This document shows positions 10,720 through 24,699 of a stretch of 64,000 nt of DNA, piece after piece. The notes beneath the pieces are model-generated. The model had not been told where the DNA came from, did no database searches, and worked only from the letters and a program-made list of their open reading frames with translations. Both the position numbers and the translations under genes were made by a program. The stretch spans positions 186,001 to 250,000 of the forward strand of contig CAJQUW010000906.1 in assembly GCA_907163375.1 (NCBI GenBank), given 5' to 3'. Position 1 is the stretch's first letter, and every line of letters begins with the position of its first letter. This stretch comes from Prostheceraeus crozeri (taxonomy: Eukaryota; Platyhelminthes; Polycladida; Euryleptidae).

Positions 10720-13700
10720 AAAGATGCTCCAATTCTGCTCACTGCTGTAGTCTTGTATCCGTTGTATGTTTGCTGAACAGAGGTCAAAGTATGGAAACTG
10801 CTGAATTTGCAAATCATTATTTTCCAAAATGAAGATATGTGAGCATGACAATTAATCACGTGTAAGGAGAACTAGTTTTTCCTGAGCTGTTTTGACAAAT
10901 TGTGAACGGAAATCGATGCACTGGGTGAATAATAGTGACACCGTTAATGCACAGCAAAATCGTGTCGTTTAATTGCCTGAAAATGTCATGCTCTCGGTCT
11001 TTCATAAAATATGCTTGTATTTGGTATCTTCAGAACTTGCGACGTTGGAAGTAAGGACATATAAGTTTTATTAAAATCAGCTCAACATTATTCAACTTCA
11101 TTTGACATAGCAAATCTGCAGTAAGAAGAGTCGCCTCTAATTCAGCAGAACCTGGAAGACGATGATTTAGTGACAATGGAAAGATCATTCATCGCAAAGC
11201 ATCTCAGTTTCATATTTCAACAAAAAAGTTTTTGAATTAGTTTTCATTGATTATAAAATCATCAACCGTTGTCGGGAAACACTGATATCAAAATTGACTG
11301 ATAATTATAAAATGTATATTTTCAACGGTACATGTTAGGTGCTAGCCTAACATGCCAACATGCACAGTTGAAAACGTGCTGTCAGGATGTCCATGTTAGG
11401 CATCCATGTATTCACTGTGCTTTCTTATCATTGTAATAAGGCAATAAATATCAGGCAAATATATTTCATATTTTGCGAGGCCTTTCCCCGATTCTCTTCG
11501 TAGCACTTCGGGAGACTTGCATAAAGAAAATATAATACAATTTATGTGAAAATCGGACTTCAAAGAATAAATAACACTTTTGAAAGCGGGAGACACTTTT
11601 CTTTTCAATTATATCACATCAGGGTTAGCCAAATTATCTAATTTATAATACATTATGTATAAGAGAAATGAATAAAAGGACAGGGTTAAAGTCAGTGCCA
11701 CTGCTGGTGTAAAAGTTAGTCGAAGAGTTTTGGCGACAGGCTTCTCAAGTTATGACATCATGATGTCTGATATTTGTTACGAAAACGATAGTAGCCAACA
11801 AATGTTTTAGCAAGGCAATACATAACCACGAAGTATCAATATGAAAATGACGAAATCAACATATTATTCACGCCTCTGACGGTTGGAAACAGCGATGTAA
11901 AAGCGCTTGGATAATTCCTCATTGTTTAAAGTGCGGTTGCTTTTAATGCTGCTTTCACTAGATTATTGATGAAAATGATGAATGAGGCTCCTGTAATCTA
12001 CATGCAAGTGCTTTGTGCTGTATTTTTAATCATCATATGAGCGCTTGCATACTCTCCTGTAACACAGTTAATATGCAATCTAATGATCCACTGGAAATCA
12101 GAAGGTATTTATGATGTCATCACCTGTGAGTATGTGTAAATCTTGTTTTGTTAACGTTTTGTTTTATGATCTGTTTTTCTAATTTGTTGCACAAGAGCGT
12201 CATCAGTCAGCAGGGATTGGAAATAATTGTCTAGAGGATTGGAAATGAATTGCAACATTTCAATCATTTGATTTTAATTGGTAGCTAAGCTCGTTCACTG
12301 CGTGTGTGGTCACTGCTCGTCAATATGAAATCCTTACCGCGAGCGACATGCAATTATTGAAAAGCTGTGTCATATGCGCAATGATATCTACATGAGATCA
12401 TTCGTGCGGCGATTCAAATTCTAATCTAACTGCTCTGTACTGTTAATTGCGAGGTATTTCTTCTACAGTTAGGTGCAGCGTGCATTGCCTCATTATATTG
12501 GTTTTTGTGAGTCAAGATTCAATTAAATAGTATTGATTTTTGACTTTCGAATGATTCCCAATATTATTGTAACAATTTTAATCATTTTATTCACCTATAC
12601 GAAAAGTGAACCCAACACGCGAGATGTAAAATCAAGGTCACAATCAAATTAGATAGTTACAGCCTTACTTGTTGAAATTCAACAGGTGAACATACAAGTA
12701 TGTCTTCTTTCAAAAATATCAAACATTCGACGCATATTCTTTCCTTTGATATAATTTACCAAGTCCCGGTTTCAATCCATCCGCTCAAAAGAAATTAGTC
12801 GAATGCGGTTTCCGTTTCCACCCACTCAGGAATTGATAAGTACACATGCAGAAGTAGTAGAGCTGGTTTACATTCGACCTGACATCATCATTGTCTCCCA
12901 CGAAGTTTTACTACTTGTGGTCATATTTTTCACAAGATAAGTTTTAAGATCACTCATTCTTATTAATCAGATTTGAATTCTATTTGAAATTGGATGGCAA
13001 TGAAATTCGATGATAATATTCCGTCAAAGCGCACCGCGTGTGACAATTCAATTGACGATCTATGCCTGCTATCACACACAATTATTCAACATATCTATGA
13101 CGACAATGTATCGCATATCAGCATACTAAAATGACGAGCAATTCCCGCAATTTCCCTCTAGACTCCAATTCAAATTCACCTTGGCGGAGCGAGCGGGTTT
13201 AGCAATAAACTGTAAATTATCCCAGCCAAAGTTCTGATGATGGGATTGACCATGAAAATAGTGAAAGTGCTGCAAAACGTAGCTATGCTTCATTTACTTT
13301 GTCCCTTCTATAAATCAAACCACTAACCTTGCATTGATAATGTGTATTGTCTTGTAGGCTTATTGCGTTATCCTTACATTCATATATTGCCAGCATTAAG
13401 AGTCTATAGAAAGATGATTTTAGGCAATTTTCCCTAAACTGACCAATTTCCAAGAATATTTTCACTTAACCTTAAACAAAAATGCTTAACTTTGTGATAG
13501 ATTTATTGAATACAAAAGCATTTGACATTATCTTGGCATTCATGTGATGTAAGTGATATGACAGCAAATATAGACAAATGGTGTGGTAGATTTGGTAGAT
13601 CTTGATCGAATCATAAGGCTGTTATTACTGATAGATGATGTTGTCCCAACATCTGCTGAGAGCTGACAGCTCTCGATTCTTGGATTTTAGTATTAGCCAT

Positions 13701-14135
13701 TAGATAAACTTCTAAATGTCCACTTTTTTACGTAAAATTTTTTCCTGATAACAAGTGGTATTTGATTGAAGACTTAATATTTTTAAAATAAGGAAAAAAT
13801 GAAGCACAAGTGTATCGGTTGCGAGCATGTGACTTGATTGCAATACATTTTCTATTCAATGATTCATGTTTGGAAAGATTATTTCAATTACGTGCCAATA
13901 AATTTCTAGTCAATTGTTGCTTTCCAGTCCTTGTTAGTCTGCCAGAATGTATTGATTTCAAATACATACATATTTTCTTGAAATCAGTGTTCTATTTTCA
14001 TGCTCATGTACTAAGAGGTTTTGTTCTTCTCCATCGAAAGTTGGTAGGACTGATCTGCGCCTCATCCTTTGTCACTGCCACAAAAAGTTTGAAGCCCTCT
14101 CTGTAAAGTATACATTCACAGTAGTCTAATGGCAA
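10720..14135. other. Spacer with no recognised gene
   Basis: About 3.4 kb of AT-rich DNA with short open frames only. A small hairpin lies at 11331-11354 (catgttagg and its reverse complement around a 6-nt loop). Nothing else could be supported. Confidence 0.5.
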
Positions 14136-14910
14136 TTAGGGATCGTCCATAATCCACGCGAACCAAAAATGGGATTTTTTGACCCAATCCCCCTAATGGA
14201 CAATAGCCCACATTCCCTTCCCCATCCCCCGTGGACAGTGGACAATTGCTGATATTCATTGCGGATATTTACTCAACTTTGCTCATCTGCATTTGCGGGC
14301 TTACAGTGTGGATGCTGTGCTAAATTACATTCTTCGTGATTATTCGATAATCCGGCATTGGGCTGTCCTTTGATCTCTATTCATGAATATAGGCCGGTTG
14401 TTTGTAGCATAAGACAAGTATCTTCTAAGCTAAATGCACAGGACACAACAAAAAGGTAAGCTTATTTTGACACAATGGGTAAGTATCTTATTAATTTTGT
14501 CCATGAATTTAAGTAGGCATATATCTATGGTTTCACTCATCCATCGAACCACAGACAGCTCCAACCTATCAGTCATAGACAACTGGAGGCACTCTCTCCA
14601 GATGTAGCCTACTTGAATCAACAAAGCTATTAATAAAACACGGTCTACTAGACAACACATACAAATTCTCAGGTGTCTACTTTGCGGTATTCAAACATAT
14701 CAAACCAGAAATTGATCAAGATTGAAAACTCATCGTTGCAAAAGGATAAAAAGTGCGAGTATGTATATATGGTTCATATAATTTGAACATTTTCCCCCTC
14801 AAGTGTATACGTGGATTCGTGCCGCCCCCTCCTTCACATGGACATACAGCGGACAGTATGACATAGCCCCACCCCCTCTGCTGTCCACGCGGATAATGGA
14901 GGATCCCTAA
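14136..14910. mobile_element. Non-autonomous inverted-repeat element, about 775 bp
   Basis: The left end reads ttagggatcgtccataatcc and continues acgcg. The right end is its imperfect reverse complement (cgcggataatggaggatccc, then taa). Both ends have C-rich, GGACA-bearing subterminal blocks near 14190-14245 and 14820-14890. The interior has no transposase. A target-site duplication is not clear, so superfamily is left open. Confidence 0.6.
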
Positions 14911-15281
14911 ACATGCCGATGAAGTAAAATATTGTTTTGCATGTTCACAGCCGGATTTCCTCAACGATAATTCGCCCTCTTGAGATATCGGATAAGTCAG
15001 ATCACTTTCAGAATTAGTCTCGAGAACGATGAACATGTCGTCAAATATAACTTCATTGCAAACATGATTAAATGCAATATACGAAAATAAATCAGCACGA
15101 GTCGGTGGTCAAAATTATACCATTGTAATGATTTTACAAATTATTATGCTGGCTTTGGGCTACGGACATCCTACAGATGTTACCGTAAGGCGTAATAGTT
15201 TGATTTGACGGTTAATGGTGCGACTGCCGTGGGGTATAAGGCCATTGTGAGTGTAAGGAGAATTCTTTCACTGAGGAAGTG

Positions 15282-15350
15282 CTGATTGGTTCAGCTTGTA
15301 GAGCTGTGGATTCTTCAGCCAGATGTCGGGGTTCAAATCTGCCAAGAGGC
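15282..15350 (+). repeat. tRNA-derived SINE-like piece
   Basis: A-box-like ttggttcagcttgtagagc is followed by B-box-like ggggttcaaatct at tRNA-like spacing. The acceptor stem does not pair, so it is read as a SINE head or degenerate tRNA relic. Confidence 0.45.
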
Positions 15351-15692
15351 ACAGTTATTTTCTTGTATGATGACGTGAAGAAAAAAATATTTAGTCATCT
15401 GCATGCTTTTAATATATGACGACGTTCGTCTTGAAAGAGCAATTATTAAATTCAATTGTATCTCAGCGAATGTAGCATGAAGTATCATAGAAGGTAAATC
15501 ACTCATTCATTGAATGAAGAATTCGCTGAGCGCGATTAATCGTGTTACAAATGATTTTCACTGATTTATTATCTTACTGACAGAATGGCAGCATCGAAGC
15601 ACTAAATCCTGATTGGATGATGAAGCACTGAAAGTTGACAAATCTATGGCAGACATGCTTAAAAGCTTTAGAAGTCATGCGGTCGAAGAATA

Positions 15693-16997
15693 GGGGAGGC
15701 TGGGGTGACTTGGCAGTCTTTTCTTCAAATGCCCATCCCGGCCAAACGACTAAATATTACAGAATTCCTTTAGTGCGGGTTGACGGAGAGGAGTATTAGG
15801 AACATTTTGCTTCAGACAGTTTTGCCGTAAATTATTGTCTTGTCCTCGAAAAATTCAATTACAAAAAAGTTCTAAAACTGCCAAGTCACCCCACTATTGG
15901 GGTGACTTGGCAGTAGGGTTGGGGTGAGCTGGCAGTATCATAAAACATTAACAAACTTTTGGTATTATACTGATCTAGGCTTGCATTATCATTGCTGCTA
16001 CAAACACCGCCAAATTAGTTGCAAAATACAATCTTGGTAATTCATATAAATTGCGATAATTCATGTTGAAACGAATAAACAAATAAGGGTTGGTTTGACG
16101 TACCTAGATGTTTCTGAGTCATTTTCCAATGCATAGGCTAGGTGTTAAGATGTGAACTTGTATTAAAAGGTGAGTCACTAACACATCACTACCATCAGTT
16201 GTGATATGTTGCAGACTACAAGAGTCAATCAACTACTAAGGACACAAAAAAAATGATGCTGCCATGTCACCCCAACCTAAGTAGGCCTACGGTTAAATCA
16301 TCAGCTCCGGCTAGAATGCTTTACACTATCAGGGGTAATGTATTCTGACCGAATTATAATGTCTTCAACATAGATTTATCTGAAATCTATCACAAGGCGC
16401 GGTGGCTCATCGAATTACGTATTTTCAAAAGTTACATTTTTACATTTTAAGTAGGCCAATAGGCCTGATTTTTTGCTCTGAAAAAGTAGAAGTCCGAAGC
16501 AATCTTTCTCTACAGTATTATCATTTCAGAGCTACTTTAAAAAGTAATAGGGATTTCGATTTGTGAATCATATTATTTGCAATACCAATACTGCCATGTC
16601 ACCCCAACATGATACTGCCAAGTCACCCCAACCCCAGTAAGGTAAGAAAATCAGCTCAATTACAATGTTAATGTGATCTGAATGTTTTTATACTGTAGGA
16701 GTTCACGCACGATGACCTCAGTAAAATATCTTTAATAATGGTTTATGTCAAATCTATCACAAGACGAGAGTATCCCAAAAGTTGCGTATTTCCGAAAGTT
16801 ACGATTTTTGCAAGCAAAATAGTTATTTGCTCCTAAAAAAAGTACAAGTACAAATAATCCGCAGGTATCTTGCTCCAGCATCTTTATTTTAGAGCTACTT
16901 CAAAATGTATATTTCGGATTTTTGATTTATGAAGCCTATTAAGTGCAAGACCCCCACTGCCATGTCACCCCAACTGCCAAGTCACACCAGCTTCCCC
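15693..16997. mobile_element. Non-autonomous TA-flanked element with GTGACTTGGCAG ends
   Basis: 24-bp terminal inverted repeats start ggggaggctggggtgacttg (left) and ggggaagctggtgtgacttg (right, reverse complement), with two mismatches. They are flanked by TA at 15691-15692 and 16998-16999. The word tggggtgacttggcag or its complement recurs inside, at about 15878-15913, 16262, 16592 and 16962. A perfect 16-bp inverted pair with a 4-nt loop lies at 15878-15913. There is no transposase ORF. The TIR layout matches the pogo-like element at 33.3 kb and the element at 60.2 kb, suggesting mobilisation by a pogo/Tigger-type enzyme. Confidence 0.75.
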
Positions 16998-19900
16998 TAC
17001 CTTTACTTCCCTGAAGCTGGCTGTGACGGCCGAAGTATTGGGCAGCATTGTTTTAAAGAATAAACGAATAATAATACGCATGGCGATTTTGTCTTCCATT
17101 TATTTTATGACTGCACTGTTTGCTATGCTGCCATTTTACGTCATAGATATATCTTGTGTCCATAGTGTATGCATATCAATGGACAGTGGATCAGCGTAAG
17201 GCAGTAACAGCCACAAGCAGTATGTGATCTATGATAGTGAGCGTTGGCGAAAGCAATAACTTGCTAAATCCTGCTGGAACTATTATAAATGATAAATAAG
17301 GGTATTGTGAATAATTGAAGTGGACAAAAACTCCCTCGGCTGTGAAGATGAAATACATTTATTCACGGTGCAATTTTATCTTTATCGTTGAATGTCTCTA
17401 CTCTCTATGTAATGTAAACACACCTAAAAGGAAGCTGCGCACTATTGTGCTTTGGTTTTTTTGATGTAAGGCGTGTAGATGAGAACTGTCACTGTGCATG
17501 CGTTTGAGTTGAAAGCAACATTGGATGACAGACATGCCATCTGAACGTCCTCAGGATGAGCGCGTTGTAAATACATGTATGCCATCGTATTTTACTCGAA
17601 TCTAGTCGACGGCCACAGGTTACATGATTTTGCAATTTAGGAGGGCTCTACTCCTGGACGGGTTACTTTGTAAAGATTCACAACTATTATTGTGTCTTCT
17701 CTTTGAAATAGACTTACAATAAACCGCTTTGCGACAAGTTATTGTGCACATTAATAGCTCTATAGACACGAGTATGTGTATTCTAGTTCTAATAGTTAAT
17801 AATCAACAGTTACAACTATTTCATCTATTACAGCTCCAGCTAGTGTTATTGAGATCCAGCAACATTGACCCAGATCGGTGTTCCAACTTTGTAGATGACA
17901 TTTCTAAGAAATATCTGTTCACAATTTTAGTCTTCTAAAAGCGGAAAGTCGGATTTCTATGAGCATCTTCATTGCCACCTAGAGTATGTTCGTTGGTGGT
18001 GAACCAATATTTGCCAATACGAGTATGCTCGTAGTAGACAAAAATGACTCCTAGTGGCAAATTTCCTTGAGTTACTTGAAACGAATTATAAGAGTCTTCC
18101 TAGCATGTTTATATCATGTAAGGTTTTACGCCAGTCTGGTTACTGATATCTGGAGATCATCGGCAGACTCTTCGATAATTAGCATAATGATGGCAGGAAA
18201 TCACTGCGAATAATCAAAATGCATGTGCAATATATCGATGCTTTTCACCTGTTGCATGAAATCGTGAAGAAATACATTAAGTGCGATTTCATTATGTTAT
18301 AGAAAGTAGTTATTTCTACGCGTGATGATGAGTGTACAGTAAGTAGCATGTTGCGTATTCGGAGTGAAATATATTTTCATTTTGCGTTAGTTTATAAGCC
18401 TATCTCATAAGAGACGTCTCATTTCTGATTTACGAGTTAAGTAGAGTAGCTCATGTTCTAGAAAATGACATGTTGCTTCGTATATTATTGATAACTCCAT
18501 AACTTCATGGTCCTTGAAGCTGGTACTTAAGGGCTACCTCCCTTCTTCACGTTTCAATTTAGTCCAAAATCCGCATGAATGCATCAATCGTCACAAAACT
18601 TCAGGTACACGTGGTTTAATATATTTTCTCCCCATAAAACAAAATTTATGCAAATCGGACGACTGCTGTCTGAATTAGAGATGATAGCGTGAAATGTAGC
18701 GATGGCTGCAGCTTCATTTGACCTCGTCTGCTCGACAAATTACTGTTACTCGTATGTGAAGTGTTCTCTCAGCGTCTTCGTCTCCTCCACAGCTATTTAA
18801 AATCTTCCCATTACCACTAACCTACCACACCTTTTTTTAGGTTAACTATATCAGTGCAAGTGATGTGCCCTGGACATGATCACCGCACCTTTTTTCGCGA
18901 AATTACTTTGTTGACCTAGTGCTATCTGCTCAGACGATGTCAGATCAGGCTATTGAAATCGCTGTACTTCATATTATCGTCTCTAATTCAAGATACTTAA
19001 GTCCAATTTGCACAAATTTAGGTATGCAAGTAAAAAGTATCCTCATCTGCATGCGCCTGAGGTTTTGTGACGATTGAATTATTTTAACGGAGTTGCGACA
19101 AATTTGAAAACAGGGGGAGAGAGATGGCCTATAAGTACATAGAAGCTGCCAGATTCAACAATATAGCCCCCGCCTGATGAATTACGTGTTTTTACAACAA
19201 ACAGTTTCCACTTGCATGTACAGGGTCATTTTAAAGAAACCGAAGTTTTCATAAGAATGTGAGATGGTTAAAAAACAAGCTGTGAATGTAGTACCTTACA
19301 TTTTTGGGAACCTAAGATTATCGGATTTGCTAAAAATATATGTGTAACAGCAGAAAAGAAACGAGATTTTACATGAATCAATTATATTTTGGGTTAATGT
19401 GGTTACCTTTCTTTTCGATACAGTATTGAAACCGCATAGGGACTGATTCACAAGTTGCTTGAAGCATCTTGATCGAAATGTCATTCATAGCCGCCCGTAT
19501 CCGTTCTTTGAGTTCCTCCAAAGAACGCGGAGAAGGAGTGTACACATTGGCTTTCAAATAGCCCCACAGCCAAAAGTCACACGGATTTAAGTCAGGGCTT
19601 CTTGGAGGCCATTCCGTGGGAAATCCCTTGGAGATGACTCTCTCCTGAAAGATTGATCTCAGAGTCAGCTTACTAGCGTTTGATGTGTGAGGTGGTGCAC
19701 CATCCTGTTGCATCCATGTCTTCTTCAACATTCTTCTCTGAGTCAAATTAGGTTTCACATGATCGGTGATCACTTGCTGGTATCGTGCGGAGTTCACAGT
19801 TACTGTTCTGCCGTCATCATCTTCAAAGAAGAATGGAGGAAGCAAGACATTGTGAGTAAATCCAGCCCAAACAGTTAATTTCGGAGAATGAGGTGACTGT

Positions 19901-20075
19901 TCTTGGATTTCATATGGATTGTTGGTTGACCATATTCGTGTGTTCCACGAGTTAACTGCCCCGGAGAGATGAAAATGAGCTTCATCAGTCCATAAGATGT
20001 TGTTAAGAAATTGGACATTTTCAGAAAACTGCTGTAGCATTAATGAGCAAAAGTTCAATCTCTTTGTACAGTCCA
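15893..20075 (+). repeat. Tandem duplication, first 4183-bp copy
   Basis: The stretch starting actattggggtgacttggca recurs at 20076 and stays collinear with a constant offset of 4183 to the end of the second copy. I saw two differences while reading: g17731/a21914 and a18518/c22701. The copy includes the right 1.1 kb of the TA-flanked element, about 2.2 kb of anonymous DNA and the C-terminal part of a DD41D transposase, which is cut at the junction. Confidence 0.93.
17700..17965 (+). repeat. Dispersed repeat related to 47080-47260
   Basis: The edges cttacaataaaccgctttgc and aaagtcggatttctatg recur, with changes, at 47080-47260 and, by duplication, at 21883-22148. The middle is poorly conserved. 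Element type unknown. Confidence 0.45.
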
Positions 20076-20076
20076 A
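19378..20076 (-). pseudogene. DD41D mariner-like transposase, truncated duplicate
   Basis: C-terminal 232 codons of the transposase described at 23561-24647, identical in protein sequence over the shared part. It holds the catalytic region LWTDEAHFHLSG, QQDGAPPHTS and RSPDLNPCDFWLWG. It loses the helix-turn-helix domain because the tandem-duplication junction at 20076 replaces the upstream codons. It cannot encode a whole transposase. Confidence 0.9.
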
Positions 20077-23000
20077 CTATTGGGGTGACTTGGCAGTAGG
20101 GTTGGGGTGAGCTGGCAGTATCATAAAACATTAACAAACTTTTGGTATTATACTGATCTAGGCTTGCATTATCATTGCTGCTACAAACACCGCCAAATTA
20201 GTTGCAAAATACAATCTTGGTAATTCATATAAATTGCGATAATTCATGTTGAAACGAATAAACAAATAAGGGTTGGTTTGACGTACCTAGATGTTTCTGA
20301 GTCATTTTCCAATGCATAGGCTAGGTGTTAAGATGTGAACTTGTATTAAAAGGTGAGTCACTAACACATCACTACCATCAGTTGTGATATGTTGCAGACT
20401 ACAAGAGTCAATCAACTACTAAGGACACAAAAAAAATGATGCTGCCATGTCACCCCAACCTAAGTAGGCCTACGGTTAAATCATCAGCTCCGGCTAGAAT
20501 GCTTTACACTATCAGGGGTAATGTATTCTGACCGAATTATAATGTCTTCAACATAGATTTATCTGAAATCTATCACAAGGCGCGGTGGCTCATCGAATTA
20601 CGTATTTTCAAAAGTTACATTTTTACATTTTAAGTAGGCCAATAGGCCTGATTTTTTGCTCTGAAAAAGTAGAAGTCCGAAGCAATCTTTCTCTACAGTA
20701 TTATCATTTCAGAGCTACTTTAAAAAGTAATAGGGATTTCGATTTGTGAATCATATTATTTGCAATACCAATACTGCCATGTCACCCCAACATGATACTG
20801 CCAAGTCACCCCAACCCCAGTAAGGTAAGAAAATCAGCTCAATTACAATGTTAATGTGATCTGAATGTTTTTATACTGTAGGAGTTCACGCACGATGACC
20901 TCAGTAAAATATCTTTAATAATGGTTTATGTCAAATCTATCACAAGACGAGAGTATCCCAAAAGTTGCGTATTTCCGAAAGTTACGATTTTTGCAAGCAA
21001 AATAGTTATTTGCTCCTAAAAAAAGTACAAGTACAAATAATCCGCAGGTATCTTGCTCCAGCATCTTTATTTTAGAGCTACTTCAAAATGTATATTTCGG
21101 ATTTTTGATTTATGAAGCCTATTAAGTGCAAGACCCCCACTGCCATGTCACCCCAACTGCCAAGTCACACCAGCTTCCCCTACCTTTACTTCCCTGAAGC
21201 TGGCTGTGACGGCCGAAGTATTGGGCAGCATTGTTTTAAAGAATAAACGAATAATAATACGCATGGCGATTTTGTCTTCCATTTATTTTATGACTGCACT
21301 GTTTGCTATGCTGCCATTTTACGTCATAGATATATCTTGTGTCCATAGTGTATGCATATCAATGGACAGTGGATCAGCGTAAGGCAGTAACAGCCACAAG
21401 CAGTATGTGATCTATGATAGTGAGCGTTGGCGAAAGCAATAACTTGCTAAATCCTGCTGGAACTATTATAAATGATAAATAAGGGTATTGTGAATAATTG
21501 AAGTGGACAAAAACTCCCTCGGCTGTGAAGATGAAATACATTTATTCACGGTGCAATTTTATCTTTATCGTTGAATGTCTCTACTCTCTATGTAATGTAA
21601 ACACACCTAAAAGGAAGCTGCGCACTATTGTGCTTTGGTTTTTTTGATGTAAGGCGTGTAGATGAGAACTGTCACTGTGCATGCGTTTGAGTTGAAAGCA
21701 ACATTGGATGACAGACATGCCATCTGAACGTCCTCAGGATGAGCGCGTTGTAAATACATGTATGCCATCGTATTTTACTCGAATCTAGTCGACGGCCACA
21801 GGTTACATGATTTTGCAATTTAGGAGGGCTCTACTCCTGGACGGGTTACTTTGTAAAGATTCACAACTATTATTGTGTCTTCTCTTTGAAATAGACTTAC
21901 AATAAACCGCTTTACGACAAGTTATTGTGCACATTAATAGCTCTATAGACACGAGTATGTGTATTCTAGTTCTAATAGTTAATAATCAACAGTTACAACT
22001 ATTTCATCTATTACAGCTCCAGCTAGTGTTATTGAGATCCAGCAACATTGACCCAGATCGGTGTTCCAACTTTGTAGATGACATTTCTAAGAAATATCTG
22101 TTCACAATTTTAGTCTTCTAAAAGCGGAAAGTCGGATTTCTATGAGCATCTTCATTGCCACCTAGAGTATGTTCGTTGGTGGTGAACCAATATTTGCCAA
22201 TACGAGTATGCTCGTAGTAGACAAAAATGACTCCTAGTGGCAAATTTCCTTGAGTTACTTGAAACGAATTATAAGAGTCTTCCTAGCATGTTTATATCAT
22301 GTAAGGTTTTACGCCAGTCTGGTTACTGATATCTGGAGATCATCGGCAGACTCTTCGATAATTAGCATAATGATGGCAGGAAATCACTGCGAATAATCAA
22401 AATGCATGTGCAATATATCGATGCTTTTCACCTGTTGCATGAAATCGTGAAGAAATACATTAAGTGCGATTTCATTATGTTATAGAAAGTAGTTATTTCT
22501 ACGCGTGATGATGAGTGTACAGTAAGTAGCATGTTGCGTATTCGGAGTGAAATATATTTTCATTTTGCGTTAGTTTATAAGCCTATCTCATAAGAGACGT
22601 CTCATTTCTGATTTACGAGTTAAGTAGAGTAGCTCATGTTCTAGAAAATGACATGTTGCTTCGTATATTATTGATAACTCCATAACTTCATGGTCCTTGA
22701 CGCTGGTACTTAAGGGCTACCTCCCTTCTTCACGTTTCAATTTAGTCCAAAATCCGCATGAATGCATCAATCGTCACAAAACTTCAGGTACACGTGGTTT
22801 AATATATTTTCTCCCCATAAAACAAAATTTATGCAAATCGGACGACTGCTGTCTGAATTAGAGATGATAGCGTGAAATGTAGCGATGGCTGCAGCTTCAT
22901 TTGACCTCGTCTGCTCGACAAATTACTGTTACTCGTATGTGAAGTGTTCTCTCAGCGTCTTCGTCTCCTCCACAGCTATTTAAAATCTTCCCATTACCAC

Positions 23001-24258
23001 TAACCTACCACACCTTTTTTTAGGTTAACTATATCAGTGCAAGTGATGTGCCCTGGACATGATCACCGCACCTTTTTTCGCGAAATTACTTTGTTGACCT
23101 AGTGCTATCTGCTCAGACGATGTCAGATCAGGCTATTGAAATCGCTGTACTTCATATTATCGTCTCTAATTCAAGATACTTAAGTCCAATTTGCACAAAT
23201 TTAGGTATGCAAGTAAAAAGTATCCTCATCTGCATGCGCCTGAGGTTTTGTGACGATTGAATTATTTTAACGGAGTTGCGACAAATTTGAAAACAGGGGG
23301 AGAGAGATGGCCTATAAGTACATAGAAGCTGCCAGATTCAACAATATAGCCCCCGCCTGATGAATTACGTGTTTTTACAACAAACAGTTTCCACTTGCAT
23401 GTACAGGGTCATTTTAAAGAAACCGAAGTTTTCATAAGAATGTGAGATGGTTAAAAAACAAGCTGTGAATGTAGTACCTTACATTTTTGGGAACCTAAGA
23501 TTATCGGATTTGCTAAAAATATATGTGTAACAGCAGAAAAGAAACGAGATTTTACATGAATCAATTATATTTTGGGTTAATGTGGTTACCTTTCTTTTCG
23601 ATACAGTATTGAAACCGCATAGGGACTGATTCACAAGTTGCTTGAAGCATCTTGATCGAAATGTCATTCATAGCCGCCCGTATCCGTTCTTTGAGTTCCT
23701 CCAAAGAACGCGGAGAAGGAGTGTACACATTGGCTTTCAAATAGCCCCACAGCCAAAAGTCACACGGATTTAAGTCAGGGCTTCTTGGAGGCCATTCCGT
23801 GGGAAATCCCTTGGAGATGACTCTCTCCTGAAAGATTGATCTCAGAGTCAGCTTACTAGCGTTTGATGTGTGAGGTGGTGCACCATCCTGTTGCATCCAT
23901 GTCTTCTTCAACATTCTTCTCTGAGTCAAATTAGGTTTCACATGATCGGTGATCACTTGCTGGTATCGTGCGGAGTTCACAGTTACTGTTCTGCCGTCAT
24001 CATCTTCAAAGAAGAATGGAGGAAGCAAGACATTGTGAGTAAATCCAGCCCAAACAGTTAATTTCGGAGAATGAGGTGACTGTTCTTGGATTTCATATGG
24101 ATTGTTGGTTGACCATATTCGTGTGTTCCACGAGTTAACTGCCCCGGAGAGATGAAAATGAGCTTCATCAGTCCATAAGATGTTGTTAAGAAATTGGACA
24201 TTTTCAGAAAACTGCTGTAGCATTAATGAGCAAAAGTTCAATCTCTTTGTACAGTCCA
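20076..24258 (+). repeat. Tandem duplication, second 4183-bp copy
   Basis: Head-to-tail copy of 15893-20075. It begins within the loop of the element palindrome. After 24258 the sequence continues into the rest of the transposase (aagaagtcaactgctgcac), so the ancestral arrangement is preserved on the right. The inner junction at 20075/20076 shows only 1-2 bp of microhomology. Confidence 0.93.
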
Positions 24259-24647
24259 AAGAAGTCAACTGCTGCACAAAATGAATTCGGTATGGATGCA
24301 TCCGCAGGTGGCATTTCAATATCTTTCGGGCACTTGATTGACTAATGCCAACGTCTGCTGACCTTGGCAATGCTCGTTCTTCCGGACGAGGTAGCCACAA
24401 GTTCTGCAACATGTTCGATGTGCTCGTCACTCACACGAGGTCTCCCTGATTTCGGCACATCGGCGACACTGTCAGATGTCTGAAACCTCTCGATAAATGC
24501 ACACACAGTGAATGACGATGGGGCCTCAGATTTTGTTTTCAATACTTTAATCGTCGAGAATCGTCTTAAGGCAGCAGCAAAACTTCGCCCATTTTCGTAG
24601 TACAACTCAACAATCAGAATTCTATCATGGAGCTCGATGCGAGACAT
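23561..24647 (-). pseudogene. DD41D IS630/Tc1/mariner-like transposase, one frameshift
   Basis: The likely start is MSRIELHDRILIVEL at 24647. The N-terminal half has helix-turn-helix character (LYYENGRSFAAALRRF, then SGRPRVSDEHIEHVAELV). The frame then shifts once near 24.39 kb and continues to the stop at 23561. The catalytic domain shows LWTDEAHFHL, QQDGAPPHTS and NPCDFWLWGY. I count 41 residues between the second and third Asp, the spacing that defines the DD41D (rosa/visitor-type) group of the Tc1/mariner superfamily. Terminal inverted repeats were not found with confidence; a candidate 3' end is the cagggtcattttaaag block near 23.4 kb. Recently active by appearance, but this copy is frameshifted. 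Confidence 0.85.
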
Positions 24648-24699
24648 TTGAATTGGACGCTGGAGAAAATAGAAATAGCTTATCTGCAAGGTATGTGGT

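Noticed and set aside
13810-14106. 98-codon + strand ORF
   Set aside because: Hydrophobic, low-complexity AT-rich translation with no recognised motif or splice context.
14136-14910. piggyBac-type assignment of the ttaggg-ended element
   Set aside because: Ends resemble TTA(A) flanks only loosely; no exact TTAA on both sides and no related transposase.
17729-17938. 69-codon ORF repeated at 21927
   Set aside because: Duplicated only because it lies in the 4183-bp tandem repeat; one substitution changes its start and there is no family match.
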